Below, piece after piece: positions 8,177 through 17,648 of a stretch of 36,285 nucleotides of DNA. Both the position numbers and the translations under genes were made by a program. Numbering within the stretch: position 1 is the first letter of the stretch; each line of letters opens with the position of its first letter. The notes beneath the pieces were generated by a model. The model worked only from the letters and a program-made list of their open reading frames with translations, was not told the DNA's origin and did not search any database. The stretch lies in NCBI GenBank assembly GCA_947174785.1, contig CAMWKG010000017.1, positions 1-36,285 of the forward strand, given 5' to 3'. Source of the stretch: an uncultured Mollicutes bacterium. Lineage in GTDB: Bacteria; Bacillota_I; Bacilli_A; Acholeplasmatales; Anaeroplasmataceae.

Positions 8177-9023
8177 AGGATTTATGCATTTTTAAATAAT
8201 TTGATACAGAGGTAGCACAAACAGCACCATCTCCTACAGCTTTAGAAACCTGTAATAAGCCGCCGATAGAATCTCCACAGGAATATAAACCTTCAATATT
8301 CGTCATAAGGTTTTCATCCACTAGGATACTATTTCCCTTTAGACCAATTCCAAGATGCTTTGCAAGAGTAAATCCTGAAGCATTTCCAATCGCCACAAAA
8401 CAGCCATCGATAGGATAACTCTTTCCTCCTGCCTCTATTGCTTCAATATGAGGATTTCCTATAACCTTATTTATAGGCTCTAAAACAACAGGTATTGAAG
8501 AATGAATCTCTGCTTCTAAAGGTTTTCCATCTGTAAATACTGTAATATCCTTACAGATATTTTCTAATACTGATAGCTCATGTGCCATATATTTTCCATT
8601 TCCTATAAGCGCTATTTTCTTCTTTCTATAGAAAAATCCATCACAGGTAGCACAATAAGAAACACCCTCTAGGTTATCTGCCTTAGCATAGCGATTCCTT
8701 GAAGTTCCACAAGCAAGAATGACAGTCTTTGCTTCATAGGTTCCATTATTTGTAGTCACAAGAAAATGAAGCTCTTTACTAATTTCTAGAACCTCTTCTT
8801 CCTTTATAGAAATTCCAAAAGCCTTAGCTTGATTCTCTCCAGCCTTCAAAAGCTCTGGACCAGTAATATGAGATATACCATAGTAATTCTCAATATCCTT
8901 AACTCTCTCTAAAGCCCCTCCATCTTTCGCAATAATAAGAGGCTCATAGCCATATCTTTTCAAATAGATACCAGCAGTTATTCCTGCTGGTCCTTTTCCG
9001 ATAATTATACAATCGTAAATCAT
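8175..9023 (-). CDS. trxB: Thioredoxin reductase-like flavoprotein, possibly ferredoxin-dependent type
   Basis: FAD-dependent dithiol oxidoreductase of 282 residues that should reduce the thioredoxin encoded just upstream. The FAD-binding GxGPAG motif is at 9-14. The redox pair is CATC at 124-127, followed by DG as in thioredoxin reductases. The C-terminal FAD motif (GLYSCGDSIGG) is near 245-255. The second nucleotide site is unusual: GNGKYMAHE at 141-149 replaces GGGxxAxEE, and the HRRxxxR phosphate-binding motif is absent. The protein is also about 25-30 residues shorter than Bacillus TrxB. Loss of these NADPH motifs is known from the ferredoxin-dependent flavin thioredoxin reductases of clostridia. 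Its ATG overlaps the trxA stop by 4 bases (ATGA), indicating coupled translation. Confidence 0.87.
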   Translation of the reverse strand: MIYDCIIIGKGPAGITAGIYLKRYGYEPLIIAKDGGALERVKDIENYYGISHITGPELLKAGENQAKAFGISIKEEEVLEISKELHFLVTTNNGTYEAKTVILACGTSRNRYAKADNLEGVSYCATCDGFFYRKKKIALIGNGKYMAHELSVLENICKDITVFTDGKPLEAEIHSSIPVVLEPINKVIGNPHIEAIEAGGKSYPIDGCFVAIGNASGFTLAKHLGIGLKGNSILVDENLMTNIEGLYSCGDSIGGLLQVSKAVGDGAVCATSVSNYLKMHKS

Positions 9024-9319
9024 TTGATAAATTCCTTTAAGGCTGAAATAGGCTGATAGCCTACTGTCTTATTTGCAACCTTGCCATCCTTAATTAAAAA
9101 TAAAGCCGGAATAGAGGAAATATTAAAGCTACTTGCTAGTTCTTCCTCTTCATCCACATTCACCTTGCCAATTACAAGATTTTCTTCTTCTGCAAGAGTC
9201 TCCAAAACTGGACTTAGCATTCTGCATGGTCCACACCAGCTTGCCCAGAAGTCTAATATGATAGTTCCTTCCTTTACAACCTCATTAAAATTATCCTTTG
9301 TCACTGTAATTACTGACAT
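9020..9319 (-). CDS. trxA: Thioredoxin
   Basis: Cytoplasmic dithiol-disulfide carrier of 99 residues, the normal length for the family. The active site is WCGPC near residue 30 in FWASWCGPCRM. The cis-proline loop (SSIPALFLIKDG) is near residue 73. The start is the ATG at 9319. A frame beginning three codons upstream uses the GTG inside the ribosome site AAGGAGTGAT, so it is not the real start. The gene follows trmL by 5 bases and overlaps trxB by 4, so the three are co-translated. It supplies reduced thioredoxin to ribonucleotide reductase and to disulfide repair. Confidence 0.95.
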   Translation of the reverse strand: MSVITVTKDNFNEVVKEGTIILDFWASWCGPCRMLSPVLETLAEEENLVIGKVNVDEEEELASSFNISSIPALFLIKDGKVANKTVGYQPISALKEFIK

Positions 9320-9324
9320 AAATA

Positions 9325-9888
9325 TCACTCCTTATATTCTTTATGTACATCTGTTAATTCTTCTATCTTCAAATCCTCTAAGAAGCTTTTCCCCTTAAAG
9401 GTATCTGGTTCATCTGCAAATATTTCCTTATCTTCAATTTGACTAGAGGCTAAAAATAATACAATTGCCGCACAATTAGATAGATTTAAACTCCTTACCT
9501 TATCCGTTGTAGGAATACGAAAGCAATCCTCTAAATGATCCTTCAAAATATCATAGGCAATCCCTGTAGATTCTGCTCCTAATATCAAATAGATATTTTC
9601 ATCCTTAGCTTCCGTAAAGTCGATTTGGATTGGACTTTTATGTCCGTATCTCGTTAAGAAATAATATTTACCAGGATTTTTCTTACAAAAATCCTCGTAA
9701 TTTTTATATACCTCATATTCTAAGTATTGAAAATAATCTAAGGAGCTTCTTTTTAAATGCTTCTCATCTAAGCTGAAGCCTAAAGGTTCTATTAAATGTA
9801 GCTTCGCATGAAAGCCAACACAGCTACGCATAATATTGCCAGTATTCTGAGGAATTTCAGGATGATATAATACTACATTTAATTTCAC
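9325..9888 (-). CDS. trmL: tRNA (cytidine/uridine-34-2'-O)-methyltransferase
   Basis: SPOUT-superfamily enzyme of 187 residues that methylates the ribose of the wobble nucleotide in certain leucine tRNAs, using SAM. Motifs: the N-terminal LYHPEIPQNTGNIMR (motif 1), the central LILGAESTGI (motif 2) near residue 100, and RSLNLSNCAAIVLF (motif 3) near 130, where the SAM-binding trefoil knot forms. The start is a GTG with GGAAGAG seven bases upstream. It has a ~30-residue acidic C-terminal tail beyond the usual ~155-residue core. It sits between rimO and trxA in the operon. Confidence 0.93.
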   Translation of the reverse strand: MKLNVVLYHPEIPQNTGNIMRSCVGFHAKLHLIEPLGFSLDEKHLKRSSLDYFQYLEYEVYKNYEDFCKKNPGKYYFLTRYGHKSPIQIDFTEAKDENIYLILGAESTGIAYDILKDHLEDCFRIPTTDKVRSLNLSNCAAIVLFLASSQIEDKEIFADEPDTFKGKSFLEDLKIEELTDVHKEYKE

Positions 9889-9936
9889 TATACTCTTCCT
9901 TTCTTAGTATGTGTAAAAAGAGCGCAAGTTTATTCC

Positions 9937-11241
9937 TTAAATTTGTTCTGCAGTTAAGGTATATGCATCTACATCTAAAACACGTACATCAATTCTTTGT
10001 CCTAAGGAAAGCTCATCCTTGGCTGCAACATAAATACAGCCATCAATTTCATCAGGAGCAAATTCTTCTGACCTTGCAACATACATATAGGACTGTTCAT
10101 CATAGCCTATGATAAAGGCATCCTGAATAACACTACCTATCTTAGCTTGTTTTAATTCATAAGCAATTTTCTCTTGAGCTTTCATCAAGCGTTCATAGCG
10201 CTTTTGTTTTGTTTCCTCATCAATTACATTAGGATATCTACAGGCAGGCGTATTTTCTTCTAAGGAAAACGTAAAAGCCCCCATATGATCAAAACGGATA
10301 TCCTTAATAAATTCAATCATTGCATCTACATCTGTTTCCTCTTCATATGGAAAGCCAACCATAAGAGTGGTTCTAAGAGTAGCCTTTGGAATTTCTCTTT
10401 TAATCTTATGCAAAAGAGTAACAATCATTTCTTTATTACTTCTTCTAAGCATTGCCTTTAATAGCTTATCCTCACTATGCTGGATAGGAATATCAAAATA
10501 TTTCATAAGCTTTGAATTATTCTTGATTAAATCAATTAATTCATCACTTACAAGTTCAGGATATAGATAAAGAAGTCTGATTTTAAAATCTCCTTCAATT
10601 TGAACAAGCTCCTTTAGTAAATCCACTAAAGCATGCTTATGATATAAATCAAATCCATATTTTGTCGTATCCTGAGCTACTAAATTTATTTCATAGGCAC
10701 CCTCTGAAACTGCAGTTTTCACTTCAGTAACAATGCTTTCTATTGTTCTACTTTTTAAATTTCCTCTGATTAAAGGAATTGCACAAAAGGCACAACGGTT
10801 CATACACCCCTCTGCTATCTTTACATAACGCATATAATTAGGTGTTGAATAAATTCGATTTAACGGATCATATTTCTTTTGATACTGATAATCTGATTTG
10901 AGAACCTGATTGATAATATTAGCAAGATTTGGATACTCATCTATTGTTATAAAACGATCTACCTCAGGAATGAGCTTTATAATTTCTGTTTTATATCTTT
11001 GAGGAAGGCAACCACAAACGACCAGCTTAGCCTTCGTCTGTTTTTTTACCTCTACTAAATCAAAAATAGTATCAATGGCTTCTTTTCTTGCAGGCTCAAT
11101 AAAAGCACAGGTATTTAATAGTAAAAGCTCTGCTTCCTGTGGTTCTGCAACTAACGTAATATTTTCCTTTAAAACTCCTAAAAGCATCTCACTATCTACT
11201 TGGTTCTTTGCACAGCCAAGACTTTGCATATATAACTTCAT
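9937..11241 (-). CDS. rimO: Ribosomal protein S12 methylthiotransferase
   Basis: Radical-SAM enzyme of 434 residues that adds a methylthio group to an aspartate of ribosomal protein S12. The N-terminal domain has the three cluster cysteines (LGCAKNQVDSE, NTCAFI, VCGCLPQ) for the auxiliary 4Fe-4S cluster. The radical-SAM cluster motif CxxxCxxC is CMNRCAFC near residue 147. The C-terminal ~60 residues form a TRAM-type beta domain. The N-terminal LGCAKNxVDSE signature separates RimO from the tRNA enzymes MiaB and MtaB. The start is an ATG 13 bases after the preceding stop, with only a weak ribosome site (AGGATGG). Confidence 0.93.
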   Translation of the reverse strand: MKLYMQSLGCAKNQVDSEMLLGVLKENITLVAEPQEAELLLLNTCAFIEPARKEAIDTIFDLVEVKKQTKAKLVVCGCLPQRYKTEIIKLIPEVDRFITIDEYPNLANIINQVLKSDYQYQKKYDPLNRIYSTPNYMRYVKIAEGCMNRCAFCAIPLIRGNLKSRTIESIVTEVKTAVSEGAYEINLVAQDTTKYGFDLYHKHALVDLLKELVQIEGDFKIRLLYLYPELVSDELIDLIKNNSKLMKYFDIPIQHSEDKLLKAMLRRSNKEMIVTLLHKIKREIPKATLRTTLMVGFPYEEETDVDAMIEFIKDIRFDHMGAFTFSLEENTPACRYPNVIDEETKQKRYERLMKAQEKIAYELKQAKIGSVIQDAFIIGYDEQSYMYVARSEEFAPDEIDGCIYVAAKDELSLGQRIDVRVLDVDAYTLTAEQI

Positions 11242-11256
11242 ACTACTTAACCCATC

Positions 11257-12951
11257 CTATGCCTTAACGATGAATGTCAAACCTACTGCGATAGCAATAC
11301 TAAAAATATAGGTAAACAGAATAGACCATGCTGTTTTCTTATGTCTTAAAAATCCCAACAGCAAACAAATAACAGGTCCTATAAATAAGTAATAAAGGTT
11401 TGTTTGCAAAAGCTTTAATGCAATATCAGTTAAAGCCTCATTTAAAATAAAACCACAGGTATATAATAGTCCTAAAGTTGCAAGTGTGATAGCAAAGGAT
11501 AGTCCTGCCATACCAATACCACCATAAAAGCGATAAAAACGATCAATCTTTTTCGCATAGCGTGCTTCATTTAATTTAAGCTTTTCAAAATCCTTTTGTT
11601 CCTTTTCTAATAAAATAGCTTCATTTTTTCGATAGTAGGACAATCTACATAAGCCATTATATTTCTTTTTAGCTAAGCTCCTTAATACAAATATAAAAAT
11701 CGCAACAAGAATAGCTACTCCAATACCGACAAAAAAGTAAATATGCAGATTAGATGGTAATGCCTCTACCTCTTCTTTCTTTTTATCAAAAATCTGAGAT
11801 AAGCCTTTTACCACTAGCTCTTGTAGGGCAGGAATCATACTGACAAATAAATATTCAATCGTAATTAAAACTGCAATAAGGATACTCCAGAAAGAAAAAT
11901 ACCAATGATTTTTCAGTGATTTTTCAAGCTTTCGTAAATCATATTCAACCTGAAGAACAGGTGTATATGGTTTTTCCAGCATATCGCGTGTTAGCATAAA
12001 TTCTTCTAACAGCTTTGAACTTACATATGTATTACAATAAGGTATGGTTGGTTCTAAATCCGAATCTGAAATAAGAACCTTCTCTAGCTTAAATAAATCC
12101 ACCCATTCCAAATAAAGCGTATGTAGTTTTTCTTGATAATTTATTTTAGAGGAATCCCCTAGCTTATTATATTTCTTAAAGGCTTTTTTACTTGCTTTAA
12201 TTTTCTTGCGGAAAAGATGCCCCTCTAAGCCCTTATACTTACAGTCTTTAAACATCGTAAGTAAAGATGTATAAAAAGCTTTTTCCAAAATGGATAGTGG
12301 CAAATCAAATTCTCCATTAACTATAGAAAAGCCTGCAAAAACAGGACAATTCCTTTTACGTAAATCTAAAACCTGAGCCAATGAATATCTATAGGCTAAA
12401 GCAAGCTGAATTCTTCTAGATTGAAAAACATGAAGAGCTTCTTTAAAAGGATCCTTAGAGGAGGAAATACTGCTCATATGTGAAGTGATAGGTTCAATGG
12501 AATCCTTACTCATATATCCTTCAAAATAATCTAACGAAAAATCATCAGAAAAATTGTCCTCAAAGGCCTTTAAATCGGCTTTTAGCTTTTCATCCTCCAG
12601 AGTAGAGAGAATCGTATTAGAAAACCCATGATCCTCCGCAAAATATTTAAAGGAAGAATTTTTCTTAATATCACTTAAAATACTTGAAATTGTTAAGTAT
12701 CTGCGATGTCCAACATAAAAAATATGATCCTCTGTAACTAGATAAATAATCATACTTAAAGCATTTTGTAAATACCTGCTTTGATATAATATGGATTGAA
12801 TTTGCTTTTTATAGGATTTAAAGCCTTTAAAAAATTTGACAAAGGTCTTTTCTTTGATTGCTTGTAAAGCTAAATCAAATTTATTGACAAAGGCTAAGCC
12901 TAAGGAATTTAAATCCTGATATTCCTCATCATCAAATATAAATGGTTTCAT
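11257..12951 (-). CDS. Large membrane protein with soluble N-terminal domain, unknown function
   Basis: Unrecognised protein of 564 residues. About 350 hydrophilic, mostly helical residues rich in Lys, Phe and Tyr come first. Hydrophobic segments follow near 357-380, 402-425, 478-502, 515-535 and 542-562, with a charged loop between the second and third. It has no signal peptide, so the long N-terminal part is probably cytoplasmic. GGGAGG is 8 bases before the ATG, which lies 10 bases after the dtd stop, so it is co-transcribed with rel-dtd and rimO. No catalytic motif is evident. It looks lineage-specific, inserted in an otherwise conserved operon. Confidence 0.8.
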   Translation of the reverse strand: MKPFIFDDEEYQDLNSLGLAFVNKFDLALQAIKEKTFVKFFKGFKSYKKQIQSILYQSRYLQNALSMIIYLVTEDHIFYVGHRRYLTISSILSDIKKNSSFKYFAEDHGFSNTILSTLEDEKLKADLKAFEDNFSDDFSLDYFEGYMSKDSIEPITSHMSSISSSKDPFKEALHVFQSRRIQLALAYRYSLAQVLDLRKRNCPVFAGFSIVNGEFDLPLSILEKAFYTSLLTMFKDCKYKGLEGHLFRKKIKASKKAFKKYNKLGDSSKINYQEKLHTLYLEWVDLFKLEKVLISDSDLEPTIPYCNTYVSSKLLEEFMLTRDMLEKPYTPVLQVEYDLRKLEKSLKNHWYFSFWSILIAVLITIEYLFVSMIPALQELVVKGLSQIFDKKKEEVEALPSNLHIYFFVGIGVAILVAIFIFVLRSLAKKKYNGLCRLSYYRKNEAILLEKEQKDFEKLKLNEARYAKKIDRFYRFYGGIGMAGLSFAITLATLGLLYTCGFILNEALTDIALKLLQTNLYYLFIGPVICLLLGFLRHKKTAWSILFTYIFSIAIAVGLTFIVKA

Positions 12952-12961
12952 ACAAACCTCC

Positions 12962-13411
12962 CTAAATAAGATCTTTACTATCTAAAATAATAGTTGTAGG
13001 ACCAACATTGGTAAATTCTATCTGCATGTCAGCACCAAAAACACCTGTTGCTACCTCTACATTATAGTTCCTAAGCTCCTCAATAAATTGTAAAAATAAT
13101 TGATTGGCTGTTGTATAATCCATAGCTTCTGTAAAGCTAGGACGATTTCCTTTTTTTGCATCAGCGTATAATGTAAACTGAGAGATTGCCAAAATGGATC
13201 CCTTAACATCTAAAATGCTCTTATTTAGTTTACCCTCTTCATCCTCAAAAATTCTTAACCCTATAATTTTTTTAGCTAGATATTTTATTTCCTTTAAAGT
13301 ATCTGTATGAGTAAATCCGATAAGAAGCATATACCCCATATGAATTTGGCCTGTGATAGCATCATTAACAAAGCATTTTGCGTTTTTAGCACGCTGTACA
13401 ATTACTCTCAT
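12962..13411 (-). CDS. dtd: D-aminoacyl-tRNA deacylase
   Basis: Cytoplasmic proofreading enzyme of 149 residues that hydrolyses D-amino acids, and glycine mischarged on tRNA-Ala. The start MRVIVQRAKNA is typical for the family. The catalytic SQFTLYAD motif is near residue 78. The family's cross-subunit Gly-Pro loop is present as NVGPTT near 137. Length matches other DTD proteins. Its ATG overlaps the stop of rel by 4 bases (ATGA). The rel-dtd pair is conserved in Bacilli. Confidence 0.95.
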   Translation of the reverse strand: MRVIVQRAKNAKCFVNDAITGQIHMGYMLLIGFTHTDTLKEIKYLAKKIIGLRIFEDEEGKLNKSILDVKGSILAISQFTLYADAKKGNRPSFTEAMDYTTANQLFLQFIEELRNYNVEVATGVFGADMQIEFTNVGPTTIILDSKDLI

Positions 13412-15576
13412 AAGTTATCTCTTTCTATATTGGCAATAAATTTAATTTTTTTCATATTGACAATCATTTTTTCTAAATCAAGTAAGCCGTTGGTCAATAC
13501 CTTAAGCTTAACAACCGTTTGTAAATTTTGATTATTATTTGCGTTAATTGATAAAATAGATAATCCATTTGCAGAAACCACATTCATAATATCTACTAAA
13601 AGATTATTATGAGTAGTAGCTGTAATTTTAATACAAACGGGATACTTTCGATTTGGATTTGTTGCCCAAGAAAGCGGAATCAAGCGTTCCTTGGCAAAGG
13701 AGGCGGCATTCTTACAATTCTTATGATGAATGACAATTCCATATCCTTTGGTTACATATCCCATAATTGGATCTCCTGGAATTGGATTACAACAGCTGCC
13801 AAGCTTAAGCTGCGGATTACTTAACCCTTCAACAACTACTCCTGTTTCAGAATTTGTTGTTAGAATTTTTTGGGAACGTTCCATCTGCTTTGCAAGATTT
13901 TCTTGATAGCTATGCTTTTCTCCTAAACGGTTAGAAACTGTCTTTACAGATATGTTTCCTTTCCCAATTTCATAATATAAATCCTCTAAAGAGTGAATAT
14001 TATTTTTACCAAATTGAGCCTCAATAAGAGCATCATCAAGCTCTAATGAGATTTTAGCAATACGGAATTCTTCCTCAAGAGTGGCTTTCCCATTTGCAAC
14101 TAATACATCTCTATTTTGTTTATTCAGGAAGCCTTTAATCTTATGTCTGGCACTAGAGGTTTTAGCAATTTTCAACCAGTTTTCAGAAGGACCAAAGGAG
14201 CTTTTGCTTGTCTTAATGGATATAATATCTCCATTTTGAAGCTCATAATCCAAAGGTACAATCTTTTGATTGACCAAAGCTCCAACTGTTTTATTTCCGA
14301 TATTGGTATGGATTTTATAGGCAAAATCTAAAGGAGTTGCCCCCTTAGGCAAAGCGATAACCTCTCCTGTTGGTGTATATACATATACATTTGTTGTTAA
14401 AATATCTTCCTTTATCGTGTCAACAAAATCCTTTGCCTCACTATTTTTATCTTCTTCAGAATATTCTAAAAGCTCTGCATACCATTTTAGCTTGGATGCA
14501 ATTTCAAATTGTTCTTTTTCTCTTGAATATTCAACATTTTCTTTATATGCCCAATGCGCCGCGATACCAAGTTCGGCAACACGGTCCATTTCTACAGTTC
14601 TAATTTGCACCTCAAAAATTAAACCATCACTACTAATTACCGTAGTATGTAAGGATTGATACATATTTGGCTTAGGTACGGCAATATAATCCTTAAACCT
14701 TTTTGGTACTGGCGTATAATGTGCATGAATAATTCCAAGCACCTGATAGCATTCTCCAATAGTATTCACAATAATACGAATCGCTAAAATATCATAAATA
14801 TCCTCAAATGCTTTATTCTGATTCATCATTTTTTTATAAATACTAAAGGTATTTTTAATTCTTCCCTTTATTTCAAACTCTGGGATTTGATGAGGAGCTA
14901 AATAGGCTTTTATTTCATCTATGGTATGATCAATACTGTTTAAACGAACAGAGGTGTTCGTTTTAATCTGATTGATAATTTTAGCATAGGCAAGAGGTTC
15001 AACATATTTTAATGCAGTATCTTCTAGCTCTGCCTTGATTTTAAACATACCTAGCTTATGAGCAAGAGGTGCATAAATATCTAAAGTCTCTCGTGCAACA
15101 CGTCTTTGTTTTTCTTCTGGACAAGCACCAAGTGTTCTGATATTATGCAGACGGTCAGCAAGCTTAACAATAATGACACGGATATCCTTTGCCATAGCAA
15201 GTAGCATATGCTGCTGGTTTTCTGCCTGTTTCTGTTCTAAAGTGGTAAATTTCATCTGCTCTATCTTTGTCAAGCCATCAACAATTGAGGCAATGTCCTC
15301 ACCAAAAGCCTTCGCTAAATCCTCTTCTGTTTCATTTGTATCTTCAACAGTATCATGTAAAAGTCCAGCACAAATCGTTGCAGGACCTGCATGTAGCTCA
15401 GCTAATATAATAGCAACGCTTAAAGGGTGAATGATGTAGGCCTCTCCAGATTGACGGAACTGTCCTTCATGAAGACTACTTGCTAAATCATATGCCTTTT
15501 TCATCAAGACCTGGGATTCTTCCTTATGAATATATTGACTTGTCAGTGCATATAAATCCTCATAGTTTACCTGCAT
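13408..15576 (-). CDS. rel: Bifunctional (p)ppGpp synthetase/hydrolase, RelA/SpoT family
   Basis: Long RSH enzyme of 722 residues that makes and degrades the stringent-response alarmone (p)ppGpp in contact with the ribosome. Domains in order: HD hydrolase (about 25-180) with LLHDTVEDTN and LADRLHNIRTL intact, so hydrolysis should work; synthetase (about 230-350) with RFKDYIAVPKPNMYQSLH and EVQIRT; TGS (about 385-445); a zinc-finger/helical region with CCNPIPGD near 590; and a C-terminal ACT domain. The ATG at 15576 has the ribosome site AGGAGGTGG. It follows apt by 28 bases and overlaps dtd, the order seen in Bacillus. Confidence 0.95.
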   Translation of the reverse strand: MQVNYEDLYALTSQYIHKEESQVLMKKAYDLASSLHEGQFRQSGEAYIIHPLSVAIILAELHAGPATICAGLLHDTVEDTNETEEDLAKAFGEDIASIVDGLTKIEQMKFTTLEQKQAENQQHMLLAMAKDIRVIIVKLADRLHNIRTLGACPEEKQRRVARETLDIYAPLAHKLGMFKIKAELEDTALKYVEPLAYAKIINQIKTNTSVRLNSIDHTIDEIKAYLAPHQIPEFEIKGRIKNTFSIYKKMMNQNKAFEDIYDILAIRIIVNTIGECYQVLGIIHAHYTPVPKRFKDYIAVPKPNMYQSLHTTVISSDGLIFEVQIRTVEMDRVAELGIAAHWAYKENVEYSREKEQFEIASKLKWYAELLEYSEEDKNSEAKDFVDTIKEDILTTNVYVYTPTGEVIALPKGATPLDFAYKIHTNIGNKTVGALVNQKIVPLDYELQNGDIISIKTSKSSFGPSENWLKIAKTSSARHKIKGFLNKQNRDVLVANGKATLEEEFRIAKISLELDDALIEAQFGKNNIHSLEDLYYEIGKGNISVKTVSNRLGEKHSYQENLAKQMERSQKILTTNSETGVVVEGLSNPQLKLGSCCNPIPGDPIMGYVTKGYGIVIHHKNCKNAASFAKERLIPLSWATNPNRKYPVCIKITATTHNNLLVDIMNVVSANGLSILSINANNNQNLQTVVKLKVLTNGLLDLEKMIVNMKKIKFIANIERDNL

Positions 15577-15604
15577 CTTTCCACCTCCTTTTACGGAATA
15601 AATT

Positions 15605-16126
15605 TTATTCTCCTTCGTATTCCATTAAAGATAAAACGTCATATCCCTTTAATAGGTCACGACCCTTTAACTCTACAAGCTCAATCAAACAAGCAACACC
15701 TACAACAGTAGCTCCTAGACGTTCACATAAATTAATCGTAGCCTTTACTGTTCCACCTGTAGCAAGTAGGTCATCAATAATCACAACACGGTCTCCCTTT
15801 TTAAGAGCATCTGCGTGTATGCATAAGGTATTAGAGCCATATTCTAAATCATAGTTTTCATCTAAAGTTTTTCTAGGAAGCTTACCAGGCTTTCTTATAG
15901 GAGCAAATCCTATACCTAAATTTGTAGCCACAGGACAACCAAAAATAAAACCACGAGCCTCTGGTCCTACAATCATAGTAGCTTTCTTTTCTTTGGCAAA
16001 CTTAGTAATCTGTTCAACAGAATATTGATAGGCTTTTCCATCTCCCATCAAAGGTGTAATATCTCTAAATAGGATACCCTCCTTTGGATAATCATTTATT
16101 GTTGCAACATAATTCTTTAAATTCAT
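15605..16126 (-). CDS. apt: Adenine phosphoribosyltransferase
   Basis: Purine-salvage enzyme of 173 residues that makes AMP from adenine and PRPP. The PRPP-binding signature [13 protein letters not shown] is near residue 117. The N-terminal substrate region contains FRDITPLM, and the flexible-loop region contains RKPGKLP. Length equals that of other bacterial Apt proteins. GGAGG lies 9 bases before the ATG. It is the first gene of the minus-strand operon continuing into rel and dtd. The flippase gene is transcribed divergently from the 64-base gap upstream. Confidence 0.95.
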   Translation of the reverse strand: MNLKNYVATINDYPKEGILFRDITPLMGDGKAYQYSVEQITKFAKEKKATMIVGPEARGFIFGCPVATNLGIGFAPIRKPGKLPRKTLDENYDLEYGSNTLCIHADALKKGDRVVIIDDLLATGGTVKATINLCERLGATVVGVACLIELVELKGRDLLKGYDVLSLMEYEGE

Positions 16127-16154
16127 AATTCAAAACCTCCAACACATATATTGT

Positions 16155-16163
16155 ATTATATCA
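16155..16163 (-). promoter_or_regulatory. Extended -10 promoter for apt-rel operon
   Basis: On the minus strand TGATATAAT forms an extended -10 (TGnTATAAT) about 30 bases before the apt start. No good -35 is visible at the normal spacing, which is common for extended -10 promoters. Confidence 0.55.
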
Positions 16164-16190
16164 TAGATTTATTAAAAAAAGGTTGATGAA

Positions 16191-17648
16191 ATGAAAAAAA
16201 AGTTAACAAATATCGAAGTTATTCTAATTGTAGGTACTACAATTAAGATTTTAGGTCTAGTTTACAAGATTTTACTCACAAGAATACTAACTATAGAAGG
16301 CATGCGAATTATGTCCTTTGTCTTTCCAACCCTAAGTCTGGTCTTATGCCTATCCTCATTATCGATTCAAACCGTTGTCAATCAAAACATAGCTGCAAAA
16401 TTAAATAGCTCAAGAACGATATTAAAATCTGCCTTTCGAATCACCTTCATATCTTCTTCCATTATTTCTATTCTCCTGTTATTTTCCTTTCCGCTTTATA
16501 AGCTGATTTATCAGAATAGCTTCATATACTATCCTCTTTTAATTTGTATCCCTTTAATTTATTTATCTAATACCTCAGGATTATTTAAAGGATATCTTGA
16601 AGCAAACAATAATTTTAAAACTCCTTATTTTTCCAATCTTTATGAACAAATAGCTAAGTTTACCTTAACATTTTCTATGCTTTTTATCTTTGCAAAGCAA
16701 AGCTTGGAATTTAAAATATTTATGTGCTTTTTCGCACTCATGTTATCTGAGGTTGTTTCCTTTACTTACCTTTTGTTCAAGGTAAAGAAAAAGCACAAAT
16801 TTGCTTACCGAATGGTAGAAACAAAAGGGTATGAGAAAAACATATTAAAACAAGCCCTACCTCTTACTTTAGACCAGCTTGCTGTAACCATAACAGGATA
16901 TCTTGAGCCTCTTATTTTTTACTATGCAATGAGCTTGAATGGAATCAATATTTATGAGTCTACTCTATATTATACTCAAGTCTGTTCCTATGCAGTGCCT
17001 CTTTTACTCTTCGCTCAATTTGGTATTTATAGTATTACAAAATATACCTTTCCTAAAATTACAAAAAATCAAGGGAAGCCTGAGCTACACCAGATTCTAT
17101 CCAAGGCATTTTTCCTTTCAATGGTAATCGCAGCATCCAATCTGGTTCTGAGTCTTTTTTATGCAAAAGAAACTTTGAATCTTATGTATAAGGATTCTAG
17201 TGCCTACCCCATTGTAGAAAAGCTAGCCATCTTCTATCTTTTCTCTTATTTTAATCCTATCTTAATTTCTATTCTTCAATCCTACAAAAAAGAAAAAAAG
17301 CTATTGGTATGCTCAATAGCTTCCTACACAGTGACCCTAGGTCTAGTCTTCATTTTAACCTATTTTTATGGAAAATCAGGATTCTTAACAAGTATCGTAA
17401 TTGGAAATATGCTTAAGTTTAGTTTACTGTTATTCTTTGCTAATCAGGCAGTACATTTTAAACCAAATTTCAAGCGGCTCATTCCTTTAGCTTGTGTTGT
17501 AATTTTCTATCTATCCTTAAATTACTTTTATAAAGGTCTGTTTACTTTAATTATCTCAACTGCATCATGTGGCCTGTTAGCTCTGGTTCTTTTTTATCTT
17601 TTCTATAGTAAAAATAAAAGGTATTCTTATGCAAAGATGCATAGATAA
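16191..17648 (+). CDS. SpoVB/MurJ-like polysaccharide (lipid II-type) flippase
   Basis: Polytopic membrane protein of 485 residues with about 14 hydrophobic helices, of the MOP superfamily (polysaccharide transporter branch). It opens with a charged MKKKLTN followed by a GTTIKILGLVYKILLTRILT helix, characteristic of SpoVB/YtgP/MurJ-type flippases that move lipid-linked cell-wall precursors across the membrane. The basic loop near 200-225 is typical of the family. Sequence alone cannot distinguish a vegetative from a sporulation role. AGGTTGATG precedes the ATG. Its last 98 bases overlap the end of the convergent YetF-like gene, so there is no room for a terminator between them. Confidence 0.85.
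   Translation: MKKKLTNIEVILIVGTTIKILGLVYKILLTRILTIEGMRIMSFVFPTLSLVLCLSSLSIQTVVNQNIAAKLNSSRTILKSAFRITFISSSIISILLLFSFPLYKLIYQNSFIYYPLLICIPLIYLSNTSGLFKGYLEANNNFKTPYFSNLYEQIAKFTLTFSMLFIFAKQSLEFKIFMCFFALMLSEVVSFTYLLFKVKKKHKFAYRMVETKGYEKNILKQALPLTLDQLAVTITGYLEPLIFYYAMSLNGINIYESTLYYTQVCSYAVPLLLFAQFGIYSITKYTFPKITKNQGKPELHQILSKAFFLSMVIAASNLVLSLFYAKETLNLMYKDSSAYPIVEKLAIFYLFSYFNPILISILQSYKKEKKLLVCSIASYTVTLGLVFILTYFYGKSGFLTSIVIGNMLKFSLLLFFANQAVHFKPNFKRLIPLACVVIFYLSLNYFYKGLFTLIISTASCGLLALVLFYLFYSKNKRYSYAKMHR

Noticed and set aside
15480-15854. 124-codon plus-strand frame across the rel/apt junction
   Set aside because: It is antisense to two well-conserved genes and shows no protein family features.
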